Below, in pieces: positions 6,061 through 13,330 of a DNA stretch of 14,523 bases (its first letter is position 1; each line of letters starts with the position of its first letter). The stretch covers positions 1 through 14,523 of the forward strand of contig CAIYMZ010000166.1 in assembly GCA_903927415.1 (NCBI GenBank), read 5' to 3'. A model generated the notes under the pieces. That model was given only the letters and a program-made list of their open reading frames with translations. It searched no databases and was not told the DNA's origin. Position numbers and translations under genes: made by a program. The DNA comes from an uncultured Alphaproteobacteria bacterium (GTDB lineage Bacteria; Pseudomonadota; Alphaproteobacteria; Rickettsiales; UBA1997).

Positions 6061-6935
6061 CAAAAATTTTACGTCAAAAAACCAAAGATTTTTTTCGCAC
6101 CAATCAGCTATTGCGAAAAATAAGAAATTTTTTTCATCAATCGGTTGCGCCGATTCTGATTAAAGCGGTCGTGATTTTGATTACTTTGCTGGTTTTGATT
6201 TTTGCGATGTTGAAAATTTTTAAACCAGCAGTTCTTGAAAAAGTTTACGAAAAATCTTCCTTTTATTTTTTTCATTGCCTCAATCTCGACAATCGTGAAT
6301 TCGGTCAGATCAATGTTAGTGGCAATTATCGTGTCACAAAAGAAGAAATTATTAGTATCGTTTCTGAGTCAGAAAAGCGCAAAAATGTCACTGAATATTC
6401 TTTGCTGATTCAGGGTTTGATTGATGAGGTGAAGACGCGATTGCCATGGATCAATCAAGTGGTGATGACGCGCAGCATGCCAGATATTTTAAATATTTCG
6501 ATTGTGGAATATGAGCCTTTTGCAATTTGGCAAAATGATGAAAAAAAATTTATCATCGACAAAGATGGAAATGCAGTTCCGTTTGAAGATAAGTTTCGAG
6601 ATGAAGAAGAGTTTAAAAACATGGTGATATTGTCAGGAAAATATGCAAATACTCATGCCAAATCACTGTTCAATATTTTTGTAATTGATCCGAATTTGAG
6701 CGAGAATGTTTATTCGGCAACTTGGGTTGGTAATCGTAGATGGGATATCCGTTTTGACAGCGGTCTCTTAATCAAATTGCCAGAGCACAATATTTCCGAT
6801 GCTTGGCAGCGTTTGATAAAAATTTACAATATGCCAGGATCGATTGTTGGATTAAAAATAATTGATTTGCGTATCGCGGATAAAGTTTATCTCGAATATG
6901 AAGATTCTGTCATTAGAGAGATGAAGAGTTTGTAA
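6057..6935 (+). CDS. ftsQ: Cell division protein FtsQ
   Basis: FtsQ is a bitopic inner-membrane protein that links FtsB/FtsL and other divisome parts at mid-cell. The 292-residue product has a basic cytoplasmic N-terminus (about 1-32) and one hydrophobic transmembrane segment (about 33-52). The periplasmic region begins with a POTRA domain at FGQINVSGNYRVTKEEIISIV and continues through LPWINQVVMTRSMPDILNISIVEYEPFAIW, a strongly family-typical stretch. The FtsQ beta domain follows, ending near VGLKIIDLRIADKVYLEY. The ATG at 6057 overlaps the ddl stop (ATGA). A TTG six bases upstream is open but unnecessary. Position between ddl and ftsA supports the call. Confidence 0.93.
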   Translation: MTKILRQKTKDFFRTNQLLRKIRNFFHQSVAPILIKAVVILITLLVLIFAMLKIFKPAVLEKVYEKSSFYFFHCLNLDNREFGQINVSGNYRVTKEEIISIVSESEKRKNVTEYSLLIQGLIDEVKTRLPWINQVVMTRSMPDILNISIVEYEPFAIWQNDEKKFIIDKDGNAVPFEDKFRDEEEFKNMVILSGKYANTHAKSLFNIFVIDPNLSENVYSATWVGNRRWDIRFDSGLLIKLPEHNISDAWQRLIKIYNMPGSIVGLKIIDLRIADKVYLEYEDSVIREMKSL

Positions 6936-6985
6936 AATTTCTACTGAAGAAATAAAAAATTGAGAGCCCAAAATCCAAATTTTTC

Positions 6986-8224
6986 ATGGCCAAAAATCTA
7001 AAAAAAGAAAAAATCGTTGCCTGTCTTGACATGGGTTCGTCGAAGCTAGTTTGCATCATTGCGGCAATTGGTAATGATGAAATGCAGATTCTTGGATATG
7101 GACACAAAGAGTCGAAGGGTATTTCGGCTAGCGCAATTTCTGACATGCGTTTGGCGCAAAAATCTATCACCAATGTTGTGTCAGAGGCAGAAAGAATGGC
7201 TGGCTTCAACATTGATCGTCTGTTGGTTGGGCTATCTGGAAGTGAAGTGGTTTCTACTCGTAAGGAAGTAGGTGCAAAGATTTCTTCTGACATCGTTAAG
7301 TCTTCCGACATCATCAATCTTGCCGCCAAAATTCGTGCTGAATTCAAAAAAAATAATCGTGAAATAATTCACCTGATTCCACTGCAATATCGAATCGATG
7401 ATTCTGCTCCGGTTGTGAATCCGCGTTACATGTCTGGTGAAAAAATTTACGCTAAATTTCATGTTGTTTCTACTTCGCAAACTACCATCAGAAATATCGA
7501 AAATTGCCTAAGAAGATGTCAGCTTTCAGTGAATAATTACATCGTTGAGCCTTACGCATCCACGCTCTCATGCCTATCTGACAATGAAATGAATCTCGGA
7601 GCTCTATTGATTGACATCGGTGGTAGCTCAACCTCTTTTTGCATCGTTCTCGAGGGAAAGTTGATTCATGTTGGACATTCTCCTATCGGCGGCATTCACA
7701 TCACCAAAGATATCTCAACCATTCTCAACGTTAGTCTTGAGGTTGCAGAAAAAATAAAAAATTTGAACAGCTCATTGTTGATTAGTCCAATTGAAGAAAG
7801 GGAGATGATTAAAATGAAATTTTCCGAGACAAATGATGGTCCGGACATGATCCGCATTACTCGCTTGGAGCTACGAGATATTATTCAATCAAGGTTAGAG
7901 GAGATGTTTGAATCGGTAAGAACTGCACTAGAAAAATCCGGGATTCAATTTTATATGATTAGCAACATCGTGCTTACAGGTGGAGTAACTTCCACCGTTG
8001 GAATTGACAAGCTTGCTGCAGAAATTTTTGGAAAAAATGTTCGTATCGGCTATCCAAATAAGTTGGAAGTAGTGGCATCAGAGATTCTAAATCCAACCCA
8101 CTCCTGCTCTCTCGGTATGCTGATTTTTCTGCGTAATCTCTATCTTAAGGAAAAAATCAAAGATGGTTTTGAAAGCAAAAATAGCTGGTTCAAAAAATTG
8201 ATTGAAAAACTCGCTGCGGTTTAG
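6986..8224 (+). CDS. ftsA: Cell division protein FtsA
   Basis: FtsA is an actin-like ATPase that tethers FtsZ filaments to the membrane and recruits later divisome proteins. Seen here are phosphate-1 ACLDMGSSKLVCIIA (near residue 15), the SHS2/1C region beginning DRLLVGLSGSEV, phosphate-2 LLIDIGGSSTSFCIV, GHSPIGGIHITKDI, and the adenosine motif NIVLTGGVTSTVGIDKLA. The C-terminus SWFKKLIEKLAAV is a plausible amphipathic membrane-targeting helix. Length (412) is normal. It follows ftsQ by 50 bp with no clear Shine-Dalgarno. The usual ftsZ does not follow: a long inverted repeat and a convergent gene end the cluster here, as in Rickettsia, where ftsZ lies elsewhere. Confidence 0.95.
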   Translation: MAKNLKKEKIVACLDMGSSKLVCIIAAIGNDEMQILGYGHKESKGISASAISDMRLAQKSITNVVSEAERMAGFNIDRLLVGLSGSEVVSTRKEVGAKISSDIVKSSDIINLAAKIRAEFKKNNREIIHLIPLQYRIDDSAPVVNPRYMSGEKIYAKFHVVSTSQTTIRNIENCLRRCQLSVNNYIVEPYASTLSCLSDNEMNLGALLIDIGGSSTSFCIVLEGKLIHVGHSPIGGIHITKDISTILNVSLEVAEKIKNLNSSLLISPIEEREMIKMKFSETNDGPDMIRITRLELRDIIQSRLEEMFESVRTALEKSGIQFYMISNIVLTGGVTSTVGIDKLAAEIFGKNVRIGYPNKLEVVASEILNPTHSCSLGMLIFLRNLYLKEKIKDGFESKNSWFKKLIEKLAAV

Positions 8225-8228
8225 CACT

Positions 8229-8400
8229 AACAGGCTTTAGACCCTGTTAACATTCATTTTTATCTTCATTTTTCAGCAATTTTTGCTCTTTTTTGCGTAA
8301 AATTTTTCGAAATATTACCGATATTCCAAAAAATTTTACGCAAAAATCGCTAAAAATTTCTAAAAAACTGAAAACAAAACTGAATGTCAACAGGCTCTAG
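8229..8400. repeat. Near-identical 12-bp direct repeats flanking the ftsA-side palindrome
   Basis: AACAGGCTTTAG at 8229-8240 and AACAGGCTCTAG at 8389-8400 differ at one base and lie at the two ends of the long palindrome. They could be a target-site duplication of an inserted element. They also overlap the terminal pairing of the palindrome (TAGACCCTGTT against TAGAGCCTGTT), so chance from its symmetry cannot be excluded. The right copy contains the stop codon of the convergent acidic gene. Confidence 0.5.
8238..8399. terminator. 162-bp palindrome and probable bidirectional terminator between convergent genes
   Basis: The two arms (8238-8307 and 8329-8399) are each about 70 bp and roughly 80% complementary. 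The inner 17 bp, TTTTGCGTAAAATTTTT at 8291-8307 and its exact reverse complement at 8329-8345, are perfect. The loop is about 21 bases and contains a minor AATAT/ATATT pairing. Sitting between ftsA and a convergent gene, and rich in T on both strands, it should stop transcription from either side. Its length far exceeds a normal terminator, suggesting it is a decayed inverted-repeat element reused for this role. Confidence 0.8.
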
Positions 8401-8972
8401 CGTCCCATCCCACCACGACCATCATTTCCGGTTTCATGGCCAAAATCTTGCCTTGCCTTAATCATCTGTCTAAAGCCACCGCTTTGTTGTTTCGAGCTAT
8501 CATAGTTTTTGCCAAGTCCGGTTTTTAGAGTTTTCATCGGAGGATTTTGATGCATCTTTTTTTCCTCCTCTTTTTGTTTTTTCTTTTTGATCTGCAGCAG
8601 TCGCAGCGATTTTTTGTTACTAGTGCTTAATGGGTCGTTAGTGCCCATGCGATCAACTTCTTCCGATCTTTCATCCCACGAATCTTCAGAAGTAAAAGTT
8701 GCCTTTTCAGCATTAGCTTCAAGGCCACCAGTTTCGCGATCCAGGTTTCTCTGCTGATTGCTTTCCGGCTTGATTGCCGAACTTCCTTTCAAGACATCAA
8801 TTACCTCCTCAACTTCTTCAAACATTTCTTCGATTTCTTGTTCTTCTTGTAGATCAACGAAATTCTGATCATCATCTTCATCATCCGCAGGTTCGCCATC
8901 ACTGCCATCAAAACCATCTTCTGGTTTTTTCTTTTTTAACAATTCTTCGAGAAATTTTTCGTTTTCTGTCAT
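8397..8972 (-). CDS. Acidic low-complexity protein of unknown function, overlapping mfd
   Basis: This 191-residue product has strongly uneven charge. The first 65 residues are acidic (DGFDGSDGEPADDEDDD, then EEQEIEEMFEEVEEVIDVL). The C-terminal half is basic, with KKKKQKEEEKK near residue 135, and it ends in a Gly-rich RGGMGR. The LQEEQEIEEMFEEVEEVIDVL stretch could form a helix or coiled coil; the rest is probably disordered. No family is recognised. Its ATG overlaps the mfd stop (ATGA on the reverse strand), so it is almost surely co-translated with mfd. Its stop codon lies within the long palindrome shared with ftsA. Confidence 0.7.
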   Translation of the reverse strand: MTENEKFLEELLKKKKPEDGFDGSDGEPADDEDDDQNFVDLQEEQEIEEMFEEVEEVIDVLKGSSAIKPESNQQRNLDRETGGLEANAEKATFTSEDSWDERSEEVDRMGTNDPLSTSNKKSLRLLQIKKKKQKEEEKKMHQNPPMKTLKTGLGKNYDSSKQQSGGFRQMIKARQDFGHETGNDGRGGMGR

Positions 8973-11900
8973 TTTAAAAGTTGATTTAATTTTTGAATTA
9001 CGGCGAAGGCGGCAGAAAATTTATCGGCAATATTCTTTACGTTGCCAGCGAAAAAAACTTTTTGGCCGGCGCTTAATTTGATTTGATTTTTGCTCGAGAA
9101 AATCAATTGCATTAAATCTTCTGGAGCGGTGAATTTATTGTCTTTGAAGCTGATTAAGATTCCATCTGAAGCCACTTCTAATTTTTCAATTCCGACCTTT
9201 TTGCAGGCAAATTTTAACCGTGCGACCTCGATTAAATTTAAAATTTCTTCCGGAATTTTTCCGAAGCGATCAGTCATTTCAGTGATTAAAATTTCCTGAT
9301 CTTCAGTGCTTTCGATGCGGGCGATTTTTTTGTAGAAATTCATCCGTAGCGATAAATCGGGCATGTAGGCTTCTGGGATTAGAAGGGAGATTCCGAGTTT
9401 TAGTTGGACGGAATAGTCGTCAGTCGTAAGTCGTAAGTCGTCAGTCGTTGTTGGGGATTCGGGGTTGTTTTTTAGGTCTTCGATTGTTTCGAGAAGCATC
9501 TGCTGATAAAGCTCCACCCCTGTCTCGCGTACATGTCCCGACTGCTCATCACCAAGCAAATTACCACTGCCGCGAATGTCCATGTCGTGACTGGCGATTG
9601 AAAATCCAACGCCGAGCGAATCCAAATTTTGCATCACTTCCAATTTTTTTTGTGACTCAGCGGAGAGTTTTTTTGGGCTGAGCATGAGGTAAGCGTAAGC
9701 CCGCACTTTGCCACGTCCGACGCGGCCGCGCAGTTGGTAAAGTTGTGACAATCCGAACATTTCGGCGCGGTAAATAATCATCGTGTTAGCTTCGGAAATA
9801 TCGATTCCCGATTCGATGATTGTCGTCGAAAGCAACATGTCGATTTTGCCGTCGACGAAGTCATTCATGATTTCATCCAGCTCACTTGGAGCCATGCCGC
9901 CATGGGCGTGGCGGATTTTTATTTCGGGCAGCAAAGTTTTTAATCGCGGCTCCATTTCTTCAATGTCGCGAATTCGCGGCACGACAAAAAACACGCGGCC
10001 TGAGCGATTGTGTTCACGCAGCACCGCCTCGCGCACAATCACCGAATCGTAAGGCATCGTGAAATTGCGCACGGCGAGGCGATCAATTGGTGGTGTCGCA
10101 ATCAAACTCAAATCCTTCACTCCCGTCAGCGACATTTGCAACGTGCGCGGAATCGGCGTCGCTGAAAGTGTCAGGATGTGCACCTCGTTGCGCAATTCTT
10201 TCAGCCGCTCTTTCTGTGCCACGCCGAAATGCTGTTCCTCGTCAATGATCACGAGTGCCAGATTTTTAAATTTGATATTTTTTTGGAGGAGGGCGTGAGT
10301 GCCGATTACAATGTCGATTGCTCCCGACTCAAGCTCAGCGCGGGTTTTCTTGGCATCGGCGGTCGTGACAAGTCGCGAAAGCTGTGTGATTTTTATTCCG
10401 GTATTTTCGAAACGTTTGGAAAAATTTTTGAAATGTTGGCGAACGAGAAGGGTGGTTGGGGCAACGATGGCGATTTGGGGATTATTAGGCGTAAGGTGTA
10501 AGGCGTAAGGCGTAAGGTTTTCAGGTGTTTGCGGGAGTGTTTGCAGGACTGGGATTATAACCCCGTCCTCACGTTCATGTCCTTCGTCATTTTGAACTGA
10601 ACGTGAGGACGAGGTTATAAACCCCGTCCTGCATTCGTAGCCCGTCCCGCATTCAATCTGACTTACGACTGTCGACTTACGACTTACGACTAGCGCGCTC
10701 GCGCGCAAAGCCACTTCCGTCTTCCCAAACCCCACATCCCCGCAAACCAGCCGATCCATCGGCGAGCCGCGCTGTAAATCTTCTTCAACTTCTTCGATTG
10801 CTTTGAGCTGATCTTCAGTTTCGACAAAACCAAATCGCGCTTTGAATTCGTCGTAAAAATGTTGGTCGGGAATAAAAATTGGAGCCTTCCTCAAGTGCCG
10901 CGCCGCAGCGATTTTGAGCAATTCTTCGGCGGCGATTTTTATTTTTTTGCGAACTTTTTCTTTACGATTTTTCCAGCCAAAATTTCCGAGGCGATCGAGT
11001 TGAATGAGTGGATTGTCGGCGCCGTAGCGGGTGATGAGGTTGATGTCGTCGACGGGTACGAAGAGCACGTCGCCGCCGCCGTAGAGGATTTTCAGCAAGT
11101 CGGTTTTTATGTTTCCGGCTGCGATCAAATGGATCCCGTCGAACTTGCCGATTCCATGGTCGCGGTGAACTACGAGCTCACCTAAATTAATCGACAAACC
11201 TTCCTCGACCAATCGCTGCGAAGCCGCTTTATTCGCGCTTTTGCGGCGGATCACTTTTTCGCCGAGAAGGTCTTGTTCGGAAATAAAAATCAGATCAGAA
11301 GTTTGAAATCCGTGATTGAGCGGCAGGTTGATCAACCCGATAAAATTTTTCGGCAAGTTGTGAATTTGCGCAAAATTTTCGATTGGGATTGAGTTGAGGT
11401 CGTAGTCGTGCAAGATGCGGTTTATCTGGCTGCGTGAGGCATCACCAAAACAAGAAATTACAATTTTTTGTTGCGGATTTGGCGGAAAGAAAGTCTTAAA
11501 AAGTTGAAAAGGATTTTGTTTGTTTGAGTTGCCAGCCAGCGCGAAATCTGGGATTGGCTTGATTTCGAGATCGAAAATTCTTTGGTTTAAATCACTGGCG
11601 TCGAAGGAATTGAAGGAAATTTTTTGGTGCTGAGAGATTTTTTGTTGTAGCTCTTCGGAGCTTAAATAGAGCAGGTCGGGAGCGATTGGGCGGTAATTAT
11701 TTTCCTGTTTTGGTGCGTCGATTCGCGCTTGAAAATATTCCGCGATTATTTTTTCGCGAGCTTGCGCTTGGTGAAAAATTTTTTGGTTTAGGAAGATTGT
11801 GAGCCTAGGTTCACAATTCAAAAAATAGTCAAAAAAACTGACCAAATTTTCTTCGTAGAAAAATGGCAGCCAGTGCTCCATCCCAATGTAGGAGCGCTTC

Positions 11901-12739
11901 TCGGAGATTGCGTTGTAAAGTTGATCATCGAGTAATGAACCCCCTTCGTCGCGCTGACGCGACGACTCGATCCCCCTAGACAGGGGGATCCTAGCACCAA
12001 AATTCTCCCGGTATTTTTGGCGAAAATTTGTGACGGTTTTTTCGTTTAACGCAACTTCACTTGCCGGTAAAATTTCAATTTCGCGCAGCTGTTCTTGGGT
12101 GATTTGTGTGAGTGGATCGAAGGCGCGAATTGACTCAATTTCGTCGCCAAAAAAATCAATGCGGTAGCCGATTAAATCCGCCGCTTTTTCAGTGACGAAA
12201 TCGACAATTCCACCACGCACCGCAAACTCACCAGCCATGTTGGCAGAAGGGCTGCGCTCGTAGCCGCTGGTTACTAAAAAGTTGGAAATTTGCGAAATCG
12301 AAATTTTTGATTTGGCGGCGATTTTTAATCCGTAATTTTTTAGCTCAGCTGGATTTACGGTTTTCTGTAAAACTGCATTTACGTTGGTGAGGATCAGAAA
12401 TTTTTTGTCCGAATTTTGCTGCGAAATTTTGTAGAGACATTTGATGCGCGCGCTGGCAATTGCTGCTTTCGGCGAGGCTCGGTCGTAAGGTAAACAGTCC
12501 CAAGCGGGAAAAAATAAAATCTCGAATTTTTCAGTAATTTCCGGCGAAAAGAATTTGATCTGCGTCGCAAAATTTTCCATTTGCAAATCATTTTCCGCGA
12601 CAATCACGCAGTTCCCATTGGTAAAATTTTCGGTAAAATTTTTTAAAATTTGCGACAAAACAAACCCTTGGGCATCGTCAGGCAAACGCACGATTTCAGA
12701 GGTCTCGCAGATGTTTTTTAGTTTGATTTTGTAGTCCAA
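8969..12739 (-). CDS. mfd: Transcription-repair coupling factor with three repeat-derived inserts
   Basis: Mfd removes RNA polymerase stalled at DNA damage and recruits UvrA. Features in order: UvrB-like N-terminal domains (about 1-480, with GGIVDFV and GMEHWLPFF), the RNA-polymerase-interacting domain (LGELVVHRDHGIGKFDGI), Walker A GDVGFGKTE (Lys673), DEEQ box from Asp833, SATPIPRTLQMSL, RGRVGRGKVRAYAYL, and a C-terminal TRCF domain. It has 1256 residues against about 1150 in E. coli. The excess is accounted for by repeat-encoded segments near residues 250-268, 679-752 and 1097-1108, all in frame without stops. The start is TTG at 12739: an in-frame TAA lies a few codons upstream with no ATG between, and the N-terminus fits the family. 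The second insert sits just after Walker A, so tolerance there is notable. Confidence 0.95.
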   Translation of the reverse strand: MDYKIKLKNICETSEIVRLPDDAQGFVLSQILKNFTENFTNGNCVIVAENDLQMENFATQIKFFSPEITEKFEILFFPAWDCLPYDRASPKAAIASARIKCLYKISQQNSDKKFLILTNVNAVLQKTVNPAELKNYGLKIAAKSKISISQISNFLVTSGYERSPSANMAGEFAVRGGIVDFVTEKAADLIGYRIDFFGDEIESIRAFDPLTQITQEQLREIEILPASEVALNEKTVTNFRQKYRENFGARIPLSRGIESSRQRDEGGSLLDDQLYNAISEKRSYIGMEHWLPFFYEENLVSFFDYFLNCEPRLTIFLNQKIFHQAQAREKIIAEYFQARIDAPKQENNYRPIAPDLLYLSSEELQQKISQHQKISFNSFDASDLNQRIFDLEIKPIPDFALAGNSNKQNPFQLFKTFFPPNPQQKIVISCFGDASRSQINRILHDYDLNSIPIENFAQIHNLPKNFIGLINLPLNHGFQTSDLIFISEQDLLGEKVIRRKSANKAASQRLVEEGLSINLGELVVHRDHGIGKFDGIHLIAAGNIKTDLLKILYGGGDVLFVPVDDINLITRYGADNPLIQLDRLGNFGWKNRKEKVRKKIKIAAEELLKIAAARHLRKAPIFIPDQHFYDEFKARFGFVETEDQLKAIEEVEEDLQRGSPMDRLVCGDVGFGKTEVALRASALVVSRKSTVVSQIECGTGYECRTGFITSSSRSVQNDEGHEREDGVIIPVLQTLPQTPENLTPYALHLTPNNPQIAIVAPTTLLVRQHFKNFSKRFENTGIKITQLSRLVTTADAKKTRAELESGAIDIVIGTHALLQKNIKFKNLALVIIDEEQHFGVAQKERLKELRNEVHILTLSATPIPRTLQMSLTGVKDLSLIATPPIDRLAVRNFTMPYDSVIVREAVLREHNRSGRVFFVVPRIRDIEEMEPRLKTLLPEIKIRHAHGGMAPSELDEIMNDFVDGKIDMLLSTTIIESGIDISEANTMIIYRAEMFGLSQLYQLRGRVGRGKVRAYAYLMLSPKKLSAESQKKLEVMQNLDSLGVGFSIASHDMDIRGSGNLLGDEQSGHVRETGVELYQQMLLETIEDLKNNPESPTTTDDLRLTTDDYSVQLKLGISLLIPEAYMPDLSLRMNFYKKIARIESTEDQEILITEMTDRFGKIPEEILNLIEVARLKFACKKVGIEKLEVASDGILISFKDNKFTAPEDLMQLIFSSKNQIKLSAGQKVFFAGNVKNIADKFSAAFAVIQKLNQLLK
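9415..9448. repeat. Heptamer tandem repeat in the mfd C-terminal region
   Basis: Almost five direct copies of a 7-bp unit AGTCGT(A/C) are arranged AGTCGTC, AGTCGTA, AGTCGTA, AGTCGTC, AGTCGT. Read on the mfd strand they encode part of TTTDDLRLTTDDY, an acidic and Thr-rich segment absent from typical Mfd, placed just before the TRCF domain. The same heptamer appears inverted at 10663-10692. Confidence 0.9.
10487..10514. repeat. Heptamer tandem repeat AGGCGTA, left flank of the large mfd insert
   Basis: Four direct 7-bp copies, AGGCGTA, AGGTGTA, AGGCGTA and AGGCGTA, the second with one substitution, are followed by AGG. On the coding strand they give part of TPYALHLTP. With the inverted AGTCGTA array at 10663-10692 they bracket a long palindrome, making the whole insert symmetrical in layout. 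Confidence 0.88.
10543..10632. repeat. 90-bp palindromic element inside mfd
   Basis: The outer arms, starting GCAGGAC (10543) and ending GTCCTGC (10632), enclose a strong hairpin. ATAACCCCGTCCTCACGTTC pairs with GAACGTGAGGACGAGGTTAT with one mismatch, around a loop of about 20 bases. Its length is divisible by three, and it is read through by mfd as a segment around FITSSSRSVQNDEGHEREDG. A CCCGTCCTGCATTC-type unit is repeated directly after the right arm (10623-10655). Confidence 0.88.
10663..10692. repeat. Heptamer tandem repeat, right flank of the large mfd insert
   Basis: Four heptamers of the form TTACGAC (one degenerate, TGTCGAC) form an array in the opposite orientation to the 9415-9448 repeat. 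It encodes the SRKSTVVSQ segment of Mfd. A short GC hairpin, GCGCG-CTCG-CGCGC, follows directly (about 10693-10706) and marks the insert edge nearest the Walker A motif. Confidence 0.86.
11940..11990. repeat. C-rich and GC-rich double-hairpin element inside mfd
   Basis: Two adjacent hairpins are seen: TCGTCGCG-CTGA-CGCGACGA (11946-11965), a perfect 8-bp stem, and ATCCCCC-TAGACA-GGGGGAT (about 11970-11989). The second resembles the core of the C-rich inverted repeat at 3020-3130. mfd reads through it in frame as a segment around PLSRGIESSRQRDEGGS (about residues 250-268), which interrupts the usual YRENFG...LYNAISE sequence. Confidence 0.82.
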
Positions 12740-12777
12740 GTTATTTTTTGTTTAAGAATTTATATTTTATTTGTTGG

Positions 12778-12871
12778 CGTCATCCTTGGCCTGAAAGGCC
12801 GAGGATCTCAGGAGTTTTAACTTACGAAGCTAAACTCATGAAATCCTCAACGCTTCGCGTCAAGGATGACG
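12778..12871 (+). repeat. Four-way-junction palindromic element upstream of mfd (copy D)
   Basis: The outer stem CGTCATCCTTG/CAAGGATGACG is perfect. Side hairpins are GGCCT-GAA-AGGCC and ACGC-TTC-GCGT. The central stem GAGGATCTCAGGAGTTT against AAACTCATGAAATCCTC carries two mismatches. Its central loop (TAACTTACGAAGC) is identical to that of copy E when the latter is reverse-complemented. It ends 39 bp upstream of the mfd start codon, in the leader if mfd is transcribed from the right. Confidence 0.92.
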
Positions 12872-12937
12872 AGGTGGAGGTGGGGGTGACGAAGTGGAGA
12901 GAGCATTAAGGATGAAGAAGTGAAGAGTTCTTCACGC

Positions 12938-13225
12938 CTAAAGAGTCTCTTCATACAAATCCCGCCACTGTGGATTTGTTAACTCAATCAAATCAATTTT
13001 CTCTTTTCTTAAAAAATGTTTCAGCTTTTTTTCGCGATAAATTGCCTCGTTGATATCTTCAAAAATTTCGTAATGAACCAACTTATCCAAATTATACTTT
13101 GATGAGAAACCTTTAGTTACCTTGTTTTTGTGTTGATAAATTCTTGATGCCAAATCAGATGTGACGCCGATGTATAGGGTTCCGTGTTTTTTGTTGGTGA
13201 TGATGTAGGTGGCGGAGGTTTTCAT
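12938..13225 (-). CDS. Single-domain GIY-YIG nuclease family protein
   Basis: The 95-residue product is the small YhbQ/UPF0213-like type. It has the two half-motifs YII (7-9) and YIG (18-20), the catalytic-region Arg28 in ASRIYQHK, Glu65 in YREKKLKHF, and the family ending NPQWRDLYEE. Such proteins are putative structure-selective or nicking DNA nucleases; the real substrate is unknown. The frame is open to 13270, adding 15 residues encoded by the palindromic element (SSTLRVKDDG), but these are not family-like, so the ATG at 13223-13225 is chosen. Inverted copies D and E of the element lie on its two sides, and the truncated RhuM-family gene is upstream on the same strand. Confidence 0.9.
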   Translation of the reverse strand: MKTSATYIITNKKHGTLYIGVTSDLASRIYQHKNKVTKGFSSKYNLDKLVHYEIFEDINEAIYREKKLKHFLRKEKIDLIELTNPQWRDLYEETL

Positions 13226-13236
13226 GTTTTTATTTC

Positions 13237-13330
13237 CGTCATCCTTGACGCGCAGCGTCGAGGATCTCATGAGTTTAGCTTCGTAAGTTAAAACTCATGA
13301 GATCCTCGGCCTTTCAGGCCAAGGATGACG
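13237..13330 (-). repeat. Four-way-junction palindromic element at the RhuM gene 3' end (copy E)
   Basis: The perfect outer stem encloses GACGC-GCA-GCGTC and GGCCT-TTC-AGGCC side hairpins and the central stem GAGGATCTCATGAGTTT against AAACTCATGAGATCCTC. In reverse complement it is nearly the same as copy D, so the two are an inverted pair 365 bp apart. The RhuM-family reading frame runs into it and stops at TAA within its central loop (13288-13290). It differs from the others in having a GCA rather than GAA triloop on one side. Confidence 0.92.

Noticed and set aside
10859..11185. Rightward open frame of 108 codons opposite mfd
   Set aside because: Shadow of the conserved Mfd RNA-polymerase-interacting and helicase-proximal coding region; low-quality composition and no motif.
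12872..12937. Terminator from the GTGAAGA/TCTTCAC hairpin between the GIY-YIG gene and copy D
   Set aside because: The stem is only 6-7 bp and has no T run on the transcribed strand, so support is too weak.
12778..13330. CRISPR array from repeated palindromes
   Set aside because: Copies are scattered, alternate in orientation, are separated by whole genes, and have no regular spacers.
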